Shown here piece after piece: positions 1 through 7,824 of a stretch of 64,000 nucleotides of DNA. This DNA comes from UBA1858 sp963976865. GTDB taxonomy: Bacteria > Pseudomonadota > Gammaproteobacteria > UBA4575. Both the position numbers and the translations under genes were made by a program. The stretch is from contig CAXBLY010000001.1 of the NCBI GenBank assembly GCA_963976865.1, forward strand, positions 310,001 through 374,000. The letters run 5' to 3'. Each line of letters opens with the position of its first letter. Positions within the stretch are counted from its first letter, which is position 1. The notes beneath the pieces are model-generated. The model was not told the DNA's origin and did not search any database. It saw only the letters and a list, made by a program, of their open reading frames with translations.

Positions 1-834
1 AAAATCATTCAGATGCTCATCTTTAATATCCAGGAAATCAGCCTGATCAAACAACGGAAGTATTTGTACTTCCCACTCAAAACGACTCGCAAAAGGTTTC
101 ACCGCAATGAAATATTTACCACGTTCGATAATATATTGCCCAACGTTGATTTTTCGCCTCACCTCACCCGATTCGCGATCATAGATAGTGGCTTCAAATG
201 TCAGCGCTTCATCAATCAAGGTATGAAAGATATTTTGATTGTATTTTTGATAATACTGGCGCGTGTAGTTTAATTCATTGACCACGTTTTCAGGCACCAC
301 TGGCATTGCGACAATCTGACTATGTGAATGAGCAATACTCGCGCCTGCCGCTGCACCAAAATTTTTAAACACTAATACATATTTAATACGTGGGTCACTA
401 GCGTAAATTTCCTGCATGCGGTCACGAAACATGGAAAACATACCTGCGATGTGACTTACATCCATATCACTGACTCGAATTCCGTGATTACGGTGGTCTA
501 TCACAACCTCGTGCCGCCCATAGCCATCGATAACTTTTTGCAGGCCAAAGTTAACTGAATTTCCGCTTTGCTGAGGACTCAGCACTGGAAATAAATTTTC
601 GACAACTCGTACTTTCCAGTCTGTCGGTGTTGGCCAGGCCGCAATGGTAGCCGGGGTCATTTCCTCATTTCCCGCGCAAAAAGGACATTTTTCAACATGT
701 TCTCGCGAATCTCGCTCGACTGGTGCTTCTTCCTTTCTGGGACGCAAACCACGCGCAGTAGAAACCAGGACAGATTCAGATGGAACGATTGGATTAATCC
801 TTATCTCACGAATACTATTGTTTTCTTCACTCAT
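1..834 (-). CDS. galT: Galactose-1-phosphate uridylyltransferase-like protein, partial (C-terminus off the left edge)
   Basis: GalT-type nucleotidyl transferase of the HIT superfamily, which exchanges UMP between UDP-glucose and galactose-1-phosphate in the Leloir pathway; some relatives act on other sugar phosphates. The visible 278 residues start at an ATG with a GGAGA ribosome site about 8 nt upstream and stay open to the window edge. Near residue 54 there is a CPFC zinc-binding pair followed by GNEEMTP. Near residue 180 there is the active-site block ASIAHSHSQIVAMP, whose HSHSQ matches the HxHxQ nucleotidylation motif. The family is about 330-350 aa, so only the C-terminal part is missing. 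Fold and family are clear; the exact sugar substrate is not, because many proteins of this branch are called GalT only by homology. Confidence 0.85.
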   Translation of the reverse strand, partial: MSEENNSIREIRINPIVPSESVLVSTARGLRPRKEEAPVERDSREHVEKCPFCAGNEEMTPATIAAWPTPTDWKVRVVENLFPVLSPQQSGNSVNFGLQKVIDGYGRHEVVIDHRNHGIRVSDMDVSHIAGMFSMFRDRMQEIYASDPRIKYVLVFKNFGAAAGASIAHSHSQIVAMPVVPENVVNELNYTRQYYQKYNQNIFHTLIDEALTFEATIYDRESGEVRRKINVGQYIIERGKYFIAVKPFASRFEWEVQILPLFDQADFLDIKDEHLNDF

Positions 835-1322
835 CTGTCTCTCCAGTTATTCTCGATTGTTAAGGTATGCGCCAGATTCAGCCATTCATATAATTCACAA
901 TGGCATCGCTCGCAAAGCTGCAACGATGATTGATTATCTCGATTAATCCGCCACACATAAAATAGGATAGTCTTATACGACACAAAGCTATATCTATCCG
1001 CCATTCATATAGTAACTGACATTATTTACAAGATTTTTCTGTGCATGGATGAGAAGCACCAATATCGCCATTTAATTATGGATTCCACTGCTGCGCAGTC
1101 TTAACACTGTGTTTGCAATTGTCAAAGTCAATATCTGCAACTGCCTCATTGTTGCTGGACCTGGCTTTGTCAAAACATCGTAATGCCTGAAGTCGATTAA
1201 CTCATTGTAAGCAACTAACTTTACTCATCAAAGCTTTACTTGATATATATCATTTTTAAATAACGATGCTGCTTACAGAATAATCCCACAAGTTTCATAA
1301 AAATAAATACGGGAGTTTCAAT
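835..1322. other. Intergenic region between galT-like and alkB-like genes
   Basis: Divergent upstream region of 488 bases. It holds an FNR-type palindrome at 1240-1253 (listed separately) about 76 nt before the alkB-like start codon. The minus strand has open frames of about 40 codons around 1090-1215 without a start codon or ribosome site, so I do not call them genes. No tRNA or insertion sequence is visible. Confidence 0.6.
1240..1253. promoter_or_regulatory. FNR/ANR-type binding site upstream of the alkB-like gene
   Basis: TTGAT-ATAT-ATCAT matches the FNR consensus TTGAT-N4-ATCAA at 9 of 10 fixed positions. It lies about 76 nt upstream of the start codon at 1323, a distance compatible with activation or repression depending on the unmapped transcription start. 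An fnr gene with the matching recognition helix lies 1.5 kb downstream, so control of the hydroxylase by oxygen is a reasonable inference. Confidence 0.55.
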
Positions 1323-2504
1323 ATGCATACGTTTTTAGTAAATATCAGATACTTTCTTACACCTACTTTAATCGTATTGTCGTTGCTAGGTGTCATATTA
1401 GGGGGTAACTGGGTCTGGCTTGGTGTTGTTTTATTCGCATCCTCTATTGTTGCTGATTACCTTACCAGTGCAGTAAAAAGTATTCATTGCGAAGCTGCCG
1501 GTCGCGATCAGGACGGCGAAACCATCGGCATCCCCTGGCTTCTAAAAACCATGATGTGGGCACAGTATCCTGTCTTCGTTTCATTACAGCTTGCATTAAT
1601 CTGGCGTGTTTATGAATATACAAGTGGTGTTCCAATCGGCAGCATGGAATTACTTGGGCTCAACATTCAAACCGGTATCACTGGCTGGCAACTTGCAGGT
1701 GCAACAATTTCAGCATCGCTTTATCTTGGGCTGGGTATTATGTTTGGTCACGAACTCGCACATACCAAAGGACCCACTTTTATACTTGCTCGCTGGATGA
1801 TGGCACTAAGTGGAATAGCACACTTCTGTTATGCGCACGTCTATAACCATCATCTAGAACTCGGATGTGAAGATGATCCGGCTACCTCACCTCGTGGCAG
1901 AACCATTTACACTCATTACCTGTTATCACATTTTGGACAGTCACGCTTTCTATACATAATGGAACAGCAACGCTTAAAACGTTTAGGCTCCCGATTCATT
2001 TCATGGAAGAATCGCTGGATACGAGGATACGCAATGAGCCTGCCAAGTATAATTTTGTTCTGGATGGCAGGTGGGTGGATAGGTCTTGGCGTCATGCTAG
2101 CGTCATGGGCAATTGCCGGCTTTGAGCTGGAAGTGCTTAACTACCTGGAGCATTACGGATTAATCCGCGAAAAAGGCAAACCAATCGAGTATCACCATTC
2201 CTGGGATGTCGGCGAATCACCAATTACACAATGGGGCTTCATTGAAATTGGACGCCAGGGCGACCACCATGACCGAGGTGAAACACACTTCTGGGAACTG
2301 GAAGAAGTTGGCTCTCCTGATACCGGTTATGGTTACTACGCAATGTTTGCAATGATATTAGTTCCACCTGTTTGGGAACGATTCATCAAACCCAGACTAG
2401 CTGAATGGGATAAACGCTACGCCAGTGAAGGCGAACAAAAAATTGCAGCGCGCATGAACTACCGGGCCGGCTGGCACGACATGCCTTTATGCGCAAAATC
2501 ATAA
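1323..2504 (+). CDS. AlkB-family membrane di-iron hydroxylase (alkane 1-monooxygenase-like), divergent
   Basis: Integral membrane non-haem di-iron enzyme of the AlkB/XylM/fatty-acid desaturase superfamily, 393 aa with about six hydrophobic segments. Such enzymes hydroxylate a terminal C-H bond with O2 and electrons from rubredoxin or ferredoxin. Histidine motifs visible: GHELAHTK (143-149), HVYNHH (172-177) and NYLEHYGL (273-280), the last diagnostic for AlkB rather than ordinary desaturases. The third box normally reads RHSDHH; here it is RQGDHH (311-316), so one expected iron ligand is Gln312. Charged text after it (DRGETHFWELEEV) also differs from classical alkane hydroxylases. No rubredoxin or rubredoxin reductase gene is adjacent; a lone Rieske ferredoxin and a ferredoxin-NADP reductase lie elsewhere in the window. 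GGGAG precedes the ATG. Family sure, substrate unknown: alkane, alkylbenzene or another lipid. Confidence 0.8.
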   Translation: MHTFLVNIRYFLTPTLIVLSLLGVILGGNWVWLGVVLFASSIVADYLTSAVKSIHCEAAGRDQDGETIGIPWLLKTMMWAQYPVFVSLQLALIWRVYEYTSGVPIGSMELLGLNIQTGITGWQLAGATISASLYLGLGIMFGHELAHTKGPTFILARWMMALSGIAHFCYAHVYNHHLELGCEDDPATSPRGRTIYTHYLLSHFGQSRFLYIMEQQRLKRLGSRFISWKNRWIRGYAMSLPSIILFWMAGGWIGLGVMLASWAIAGFELEVLNYLEHYGLIREKGKPIEYHHSWDVGESPITQWGFIEIGRQGDHHDRGETHFWELEEVGSPDTGYGYYAMFAMILVPPVWERFIKPRLAEWDKRYASEGEQKIAARMNYRAGWHDMPLCAKS

Positions 2505-2526
2505 AATAAAGAATCAGGAGAATAAA

Positions 2527-2730
2527 ATGAAAACATTGGCAGCACTTTTTTCAATTGCACTGTTCACTTCCCTGGTCGGATTCGCGCTGGTGTTATCGGG
2601 TATAGAAACACACCATCAGCACCCTTTATGGGCATTCGGAACCGCGCTTGTATTTCTGGTGACTTTACTGATTGATGTATGGATGTTCTTCGCGATTGCT
2701 GGCGAAGAAGCCTATCAGTGGGAAAAATAA
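2527..2730 (+). CDS. Small two-helix membrane protein downstream of alkB-like gene
   Basis: A 67-residue protein with two hydrophobic segments, roughly residues 4-24 and 35-58, joined by a His-rich turn (ETHHQHP, residues 27-33). It starts 22 nt after the hydroxylase stop codon with a good AGGAG site 7 nt upstream of the ATG and shares the terminator at 2783-2809, so the two genes probably form one transcript. I do not recognise the family. The histidines near the membrane surface could bind metal, and the position suggests an accessory subunit or stabiliser of the hydroxylase, but this is inference from context only. Confidence 0.7.
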   Translation: MKTLAALFSIALFTSLVGFALVLSGIETHHQHPLWAFGTALVFLVTLLIDVWMFFAIAGEEAYQWEK

Positions 2731-2782
2731 CGTCTTCTTCAATCACCTATAGTACCTCCGCAAAGGGGAAGACATAGCAGTT

Positions 2783-2809
2783 AGCGCGGTATTCTTGCCG
2801 CGCTTTTTT
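2783..2809 (+). terminator. Rho-independent terminator of the alkB-like unit
   Basis: A 7-bp perfect stem (AGCGCGG at 2783-2789 and CCGCGCT at 2798-2804) with an 8-nt loop and a run of six T. It overlaps the last codons of the convergent fnr gene. Confidence 0.85.
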
Positions 2810-3530
2810 ATGCGCTGGCGACTTCCAGCAGCCGGTCATGATCCACAATCTGGATAGATCGTCGAGTTACCATAACAATATTTTCTTCGCCAAATTTAGT
2901 CAGAATACGACTTACCGTTTCAACTGCCAGCCCCAGGTAATTAGCAATATCCTGTCGACTCATGGACAATATGAAAGAGTCGCTAGATAATCCGCGTAAT
3001 TTAAAGCGGCCTGACAGACTTAATAAAAAAGTCGCTACACGCTGTTCTGAACTCTTCTTCGCCAGCAGCAGTAGCATTTTATGATCCTGGGAAATTTCAC
3101 GACTGATTAATTTCAGCAACTGCTTTTGCAAACTCGGTATCTGCAGACAAATGTTTTCCAGATCATCCAGAGGCATCTCACAGATGCTACTGGTTTCCAG
3201 CGCCTTACTGCTACAATTGTGTGTCGCTTGATCCAGTCCAGCAAGGCCTACGATCTCACCTGGCAAATGGAAACCCAGCACTTGCTCTTCTCCATTCTCT
3301 GTAATCGCAAATGTCTTAATCGAGCCAGAACGCACCGCATAAATACTTCTATTCTCACTCCCCTCTTTAAATACCAGGTCGCCAGAATGAACTACGCGTC
3401 TCGCCTTGATAATGTCATCCAGCTGCTGTAACTCTTCCGCTTGTAGCCCGCGTGGCAAGCATAACTCTGCCAGACTACAAGTCTTGCACGAGTCACTTAG
3501 TGCTCGAAAACTCACATTAGATTCGGTCAA
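2808..3530 (-). CDS. fnr: FNR-type oxygen-sensing transcription regulator
   Basis: Crp/Fnr family regulator, 240 aa. N-terminal cysteines C15, C18 and C24 (CKTCSLAELC) plus C117 (ETSSICEMP) match the four ligands of the oxygen-labile [4Fe-4S] cluster of FNR (C20, C23, C29, C122 in E. coli). A cyclic-nucleotide-type beta barrel fills about residues 35-145 and a winged helix the C-terminus. The recognition helix reads VETVSR, carrying the Glu, Ser and Arg that contact TTGAT. The start codon is TTG, preceded by GGGAGAG at 5 nt; GTG at residue 6 is an alternative. A perfect FNR palindrome at 3580-3593 sits about 57 nt upstream, implying autoregulation. It faces the alkB-like transcript, which also has an FNR-like site. 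Loss of the cluster in oxygen should disable DNA binding. Confidence 0.93.
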   Translation of the reverse strand: MTESNVSFRALSDSCKTCSLAELCLPRGLQAEELQQLDDIIKARRVVHSGDLVFKEGSENRSIYAVRSGSIKTFAITENGEEQVLGFHLPGEIVGLAGLDQATHNCSSKALETSSICEMPLDDLENICLQIPSLQKQLLKLISREISQDHKMLLLLAKKSSEQRVATFLLSLSGRFKLRGLSSDSFILSMSRQDIANYLGLAVETVSRILTKFGEENIVMVTRRSIQIVDHDRLLEVASA

Positions 3531-3579
3531 TCAAACTCTCCCTGATTTAGTCCGACAGAGAATATTTTCCCGGCCAACC

Positions 3580-3593
3580 TTGATCCATATCAA
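3580..3593. promoter_or_regulatory. Perfect FNR binding site upstream of fnr
   Basis: TTGAT-CCAT-ATCAA matches the FNR consensus at all ten fixed positions. Its centre lies about 57 nt upstream of the fnr start codon, so it probably overlaps the promoter and serves negative autoregulation, as known for E. coli fnr. It could also act on the rightward genes from 3931, which start 340 nt away. Confidence 0.8.
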
Positions 3594-3930
3594 TTACAAT
3601 GACACGTTATTTATCATATGATGACATAAGCGGGTGACCAGATTATTTAACAACCTCAGTCAGTAGTTCATCATGACTGATACGCGGCATTAAGTCATTA
3701 GCTTACTGATTTAAAGTAGACTCCGTTTTAAATACAATAGCGCAGTCGATTATCAAAAAATTACGGATAAAAATTAATCTATCATTGTTATGAAGGACAT
3801 CTAACTACTCGGGTTAGTGTGTTTCCTATCTGACGACACTATAATAACTAAAGCGAATTTATTATTAAATGAAGATGTATATTCACCTTTGTTTTATTGA
3901 TTAACACTTTGATTTTAATGGAGATTTATA
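3594..3930. other. Upstream region of the GST-like pair
   Basis: AT-rich stretch of 337 bases with no gene. It contains a good -10 hexamer TATAAT at 3840-3845, about 85 nt before the start codon at 3931, but no convincing -35 at the usual distance, so the promoter is tentative. Confidence 0.4.
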
Positions 3931-4485
3931 ATGGGCCTATTTGGATTTGGTGGAAAAAAAGAAAAAGTCGCAGCCGCGGGCAAGGATGACAAAATGTCTC
4001 TCAATGGGCCCGCAAATGCCTCTAGCATGAAATGCATCCTTACCGCCGGTGTACGTGGTATAGAAATGGACGTCAATTTATCTGGCGGAGAGAGTGTCAC
4101 CATGACGCATGGCCCCGTCACTATTGTTGGCGAAAATGCTATCGAGACTTATCTGGATATCAAAGGCCAGGGTATGCCACTTAAACCCAAAAAAGCACGT
4201 CATCTCGGCGACCAGAATCGATGGATTGAAGTGAGTAGCCAGTTGCTCGATTCCGGCAATAAAGTTGAGCAGGTCATGACCCGCATGGATCAAATACTTG
4301 GCGAACAGGAGTTTCTGGTTGGCCCACTCACCCTGGCAGACTCTGTCGTTGCTGGCAGTGTATTAGCACTGAAGAAACAGGGCAAAGCACCCGCAGGTCT
4401 TGCCAACGTTGACGCATGGTTAAGCCGGGTAGAGTCAAAGATCCCGGACAATCTACGTGCAGGCTTCATGAGCCACATCAATTAA
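3931..4485 (+). CDS. GST-like protein, first of a tandem pair
   Basis: 184-aa protein with a glutathione S-transferase-like layout that is reduced at the N-terminus. After a Lys-rich leader (GFGGKKEKVAAAGKDDK) comes a shortened thioredoxin-like part (SSMKCILTAGVRGIEMDV, ending with NAIETYLDIKGQG) and an all-helical C-terminal domain with LVGPLTLADSVVAGSV, the GST pattern in which a conserved Asp caps a helix. The classic Tyr/Ser/Cys at the N-terminal active site is not obvious; Cys35 is a possible substitute. GGAG lies before the ATG. The next gene starts 20 nt after its stop and is a paralogue, so they look co-transcribed. Function unknown; a structural or thiol-handling role is possible. 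Confidence 0.7.
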   Translation: MGLFGFGGKKEKVAAAGKDDKMSLNGPANASSMKCILTAGVRGIEMDVNLSGGESVTMTHGPVTIVGENAIETYLDIKGQGMPLKPKKARHLGDQNRWIEVSSQLLDSGNKVEQVMTRMDQILGEQEFLVGPLTLADSVVAGSVLALKKQGKAPAGLANVDAWLSRVESKIPDNLRAGFMSHIN

Positions 4486-4505
4486 TTTTGCAAAAGGAAA
4501 TGACA

Positions 4506-5255
4506 ATGGATTTATTTGATCAAAGAGCAGTGGCCGACAGCGGTAGTGGCGATTACGGCTTATCCGGCGATATGAAGAAAACACAATATGTATTGCAACT
4601 ACTTGGCGCGCCCTTCTGCCCGGAAACATTAAAGTGTATTTTAATTGCTGCCGAACAGGGTATGGAAATGAATACCGGTTCTCTGGAAATGTCTGATCTG
4701 GACTCCGCCGAATTTAACGAGGTTTCAGAATTCGGTTTAGCTCCGGCACTTAAAGAAAATGACTTTTTCACTGCAGGCAGCAAAGCCATCACTGAATATA
4801 TTAATGCGCGCGGTTTAGGAACATCAATTATTCCAAAGAATGTAGTTCTGGCAGCAGAACAGGAGACCTGGATCGACAAATCCCGTCAGATTGCAGGACC
4901 AGCGATTGGTGCATTTGTTGGTGAGATTACTGGTCAGGGCGGTGACGCGGCGGCTGCCAGGGCGCAACTTGAACCTGTACTCGATGAACTCAATACACAG
5001 CTGGGCAAAGACAAGTTCATACTTGGCAAGAACTATTCAATGGCTGACGTACACTGGACCGCAGACATACATCTATTAGGTTTAACCTCTGGCGCAGATA
5101 TGATTGAGTCACGTAGCAACATCAAAAACTGGATGCAAAGTATGCGCGACAAAAAGAGTAACTGCGGCCAATCATTGAAAGCATGTTCGCTCCTTCCGAC
5201 TGTAGAAGATATTAAAGCAAACAAGCTTAACAATGTAACCATTGATGATTTCTAG
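4506..5255 (+). CDS. GST-like protein, second of a tandem pair
   Basis: 249-aa protein with a full GST-like two-domain layout. The N-terminal thioredoxin-like part has LLGAPFCPETLKCILIAAEQGMEM, where two cysteines separated by five residues occupy the usual catalytic area, then EFGLAPALKENDFFTAGSKAITEYI, the GST strand-helix ending. The C-terminal helical domain has LGKNYSMADVHWTADIHLLG, the typical Asp-containing helix. I start it at 4506 because an AAAGGAAA ribosome site lies just upstream and an earlier in-frame start would overlap the first gene. The C-terminal tail with DKKSNCGQSLKACS adds two more cysteines. It ends at the terminator at 5277-5307. Substrate unknown; gshA in the same window shows that glutathione is available. 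Confidence 0.75.
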   Translation: MDLFDQRAVADSGSGDYGLSGDMKKTQYVLQLLGAPFCPETLKCILIAAEQGMEMNTGSLEMSDLDSAEFNEVSEFGLAPALKENDFFTAGSKAITEYINARGLGTSIIPKNVVLAAEQETWIDKSRQIAGPAIGAFVGEITGQGGDAAAARAQLEPVLDELNTQLGKDKFILGKNYSMADVHWTADIHLLGLTSGADMIESRSNIKNWMQSMRDKKSNCGQSLKACSLLPTVEDIKANKLNNVTIDDF

Positions 5256-5276
5256 ATAGATCGCATCACTCGATAT

Positions 5277-5307
5277 AAAAAAAGCCCCTTGATTGGGGCT
5301 TTTTTTA
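5277..5307. terminator. Bidirectional terminator between GST-like pair and glnN
   Basis: Stem AAAGCCCC (5281-5288) and GGGGCTTT (5295-5302) with a TTGATT loop. It has a T run on the plus side and an A run on the minus side, so it can serve both convergent transcripts. Confidence 0.88.
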
Positions 5308-5323
5308 TTTATCTGAATTTGCT

Positions 5324-7498
5324 TTATTTAATAAAAAGCATTTCCTGGTATTTTGGTAATGGCCATAATTCATCAGCAATCAATCCTTCCAGAGCATCTG
5401 CATGTGCACGCACTTCGAGCATTAATTCACAGATGGTATCTGCACAAAAAGTCATGTGTTCTTCAATCGACGCGAAATCATGTTTATCAATTGCATCAGA
5501 CAGTTTTTTAACAAACGCCATCATTTCACTGGCTTCATTTGCAACACTTTTTATGCTTAACCCATCAACCTGTAGACCCATGCTTGCAAGACTCTCAGCT
5601 GTAGTCGTTAACGTGGAAAGATACGAGATTGCAGCCGGATAAATTTTGGTGGTTGCGATATCGACCACCAGCTTTGCCTCCACTTCAATTGACTGAACAT
5701 ATTGTTCTGCATACACCTCAAAGCGGCTGGCAAGTTCTTCTGGCGATAACACACCCGTGCTTTCAAACAGCTTAATCACAGAAGGATCTTTAAATGCGGG
5801 TAATGCATCAGCTGTTGTTGGAATGTTTTTTAGTCCACGCTCTTCAACTGCAGCTTTGTGCCACTCTGCGGAATAGCCATCGCCGCTGAATACTACATTG
5901 CCATGTAGTTCCATTAGCTCTTTGAGTACAATGATGACAGCTTCTGTTTGATCTGCTCCACCCGCCAAAGTAGTTTCCAGTTTACCTGCAATCCAGTTTA
6001 ATGAATCTGCCAGCATTGTATTCATAGCAACTAATGGGCCTGAAACAGATTGCGATGATCCAACTGCACGAAATTCAAAACGATTGCCGGTAAAAGCGAA
6101 TGGAGAGGTGCGATTTCGATCACCCGGGTCACGTTCAAATTTCAGAATTTGGGAAAGCCCCAGATCCATCAAACCACCACTGGCTTTTTCCAGTAATTTT
6201 CCTTCTTTAATATCATTAAATACGCTTTCCAGTTGATCGCCTAAATACACAGACAAAATCGCCGGTGGCGCCTCGTTTGCACCTAGCCGGTGATCATTTG
6301 CAGCAGACGCTATCGCCGCTCGCAGTAAAGGACCATATAAATGAACACCTCGAATCACTGCGCCGCAAAATAGCAAAAAGTTTAAATTTTCATGTGGCGT
6401 ACTACCCGGGTCCAGCAAATTTCCCTGAGTAGAGTTTCCAACAGACCAGTTAACATGCTTCCCCGATCCATTGATACCGGCAAAAGGTTTCTCGTGTAGC
6501 AGGCACAGGAACCCATGTTCTTTTGCAGTACTTTTCATAGTCGTCATCATTAACTGCTGATGATCCGCCGCAACATTGGCGTCTTCAAAGTATGGGGCTA
6601 TTTCGAATTGTCCTGGTGCGACTTCATTGTGATGAGTTTTTGCAGGTATCCCTAAACGATAAAGCTTGTCTTCAAAATCCTGCATGAACACCTGAACACG
6701 AGCAGGTATTGCGCCAAAGTAGTGGTCATCAAACTGTTGCCCCTTGGGAGAGGGAGCACCGAATAATGTACGTCCAGCCAATAAGAGATCTGGGCGACTA
6801 TTGGCAAAATTCTCATCGACAAGAAAGTATTCCTGTTCAGCACCACAGCTTGAATTCAGGGTCGCAATATCAGTTTCACCCATTAACGATAATACTTTAT
6901 TGGCCGCTTTATCCATGGCCGCATTAGAGCGCAGCAATGGAATTTTTTTATCCAGAGCTTCGCCCGTCCACGACATAAATACACTGGGTATCATCAGTGT
7001 TGATCCATTCGCGGTGTGCATTATAAATGCGGGGCTGGTTGGGTCCCAGGCAGTGTACCCACGCGCAGCATTCGTCATGCGCAAACTGCCATTAGGGAAT
7101 GATGATCCATCAGGTTCACCTTTCTTTAGCAGGCCGCCTGTAAATTCTGTAATGGCGTTGCCATCGGGATTTGTAACAATGAAGCCATCATGTTTCTCGG
7201 CAGTAATGTTTGTCATTGGGTAGAAGATGTGTGAGAAAAACTTGACACCTTTTTTAATAGCCCAATCTTTCATTGCCGCTGCTACTACATCTGCAGTTGT
7301 TGGATCAAGTGGAGTGCCTGTTTTTACAGTTTTCTTCATTGCCTTGAATGTACTTTTTGACAAAGAATCTTCCATTGCCGACAAATTAAACACATCACAT
7401 GCCCAGATTTCACTTAATGGCTTGGTTGGCGAGTATGATTTAGATATACGATTTGTAATTTGGCTGACTGCCTGTAGACGTGCCTGGTTTCCGCTCAT
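5324..7498 (-). CDS. glnN: Glutamine synthetase type III
   Basis: GSIII enzyme, 724 aa, making glutamine from glutamate, ammonia and ATP in the cytoplasm. The length matches GSIII (about 700-730 aa) and not GSI (about 470). Visible signatures: NGSGKHVNWSVGN, the substrate and metal site near residue 345; ANDHRLGANEAPPAILSVYLG; and PFAFTGNRFEFRAVGSSQS, the ATP and glutamate site. GSIII was first described in Bacteroides and cyanobacteria and is less common in gammaproteobacteria, where it often adds to GSI. No GSI, glnB or ntrBC gene is in the window. The leader contains a small hairpin at 7538-7558, and no sigma-54 site is evident. It ends at a terminator shared with the GST-like genes. Confidence 0.95.
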   Translation of the reverse strand: MSGNQARLQAVSQITNRISKSYSPTKPLSEIWACDVFNLSAMEDSLSKSTFKAMKKTVKTGTPLDPTTADVVAAAMKDWAIKKGVKFFSHIFYPMTNITAEKHDGFIVTNPDGNAITEFTGGLLKKGEPDGSSFPNGSLRMTNAARGYTAWDPTSPAFIMHTANGSTLMIPSVFMSWTGEALDKKIPLLRSNAAMDKAANKVLSLMGETDIATLNSSCGAEQEYFLVDENFANSRPDLLLAGRTLFGAPSPKGQQFDDHYFGAIPARVQVFMQDFEDKLYRLGIPAKTHHNEVAPGQFEIAPYFEDANVAADHQQLMMTTMKSTAKEHGFLCLLHEKPFAGINGSGKHVNWSVGNSTQGNLLDPGSTPHENLNFLLFCGAVIRGVHLYGPLLRAAIASAANDHRLGANEAPPAILSVYLGDQLESVFNDIKEGKLLEKASGGLMDLGLSQILKFERDPGDRNRTSPFAFTGNRFEFRAVGSSQSVSGPLVAMNTMLADSLNWIAGKLETTLAGGADQTEAVIIVLKELMELHGNVVFSGDGYSAEWHKAAVEERGLKNIPTTADALPAFKDPSVIKLFESTGVLSPEELASRFEVYAEQYVQSIEVEAKLVVDIATTKIYPAAISYLSTLTTTAESLASMGLQVDGLSIKSVANEASEMMAFVKKLSDAIDKHDFASIEEHMTFCADTICELMLEVRAHADALEGLIADELWPLPKYQEMLFIK

Positions 7499-7824
7499 TT
7501 CAATTCCTTTTTCTACTTTTTTATTCAGTTATTTTTACATCGGTTTTTTTACCCGATGAGCATTTTTTATTCGTTAGTTAATCAGCAGGAATCAATTCGC
7601 TCTTTATAGACATTTAGCGCCAAGATATTGCTTAATTCGCCGTTGAATGACCTGATTTTAGATCTGTTGCATATTATAAGCTCAATCCAGACCTGTAATG
7701 ATAGAATCGCTATCAATATGGGCAACATTTTCACCTATTCCAGACGGTTTGATTGTCAGTAAATGCTCCCCAAAACAGGGCGATACTATTGCCAGCATCT
7801 CCATATCAGTGCATAAGTTAAATG
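7499..7824. other. glnN leader and intergenic region
   Basis: 326 bases upstream of glnN on the minus strand. Apart from the hairpin at 7538-7558 I see only AT-rich sequence. I looked for a sigma-54 type -24/-12 pair, expected for a nitrogen-regulated promoter, and did not find one. Confidence 0.5.
7538..7558 (-). promoter_or_regulatory. Hairpin in the 5' leader of glnN
   Basis: Perfect 6-bp inverted repeat CATCGG (7538-7543) and CCGATG (7553-7558). The loop on the minus strand is GTAAAAAAA. It lies about 40 nt before the glnN start codon and could affect transcript stability or translation; there is no poly-T tail on the glnN side, so it is not a standard attenuator. Confidence 0.4.

Noticed and set aside
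644..946. Plus-strand open frame of 100 codons near the left end
   Set aside because: Shadow of the galT-like gene on the minus strand; its text has no family look and no ribosome site.
1090..1215. Minus-strand stop-free stretches upstream of the alkB-like gene
   Set aside because: About 40 codons each, no start codon with a ribosome site, no recognised motif; chance open frames are expected at this length.
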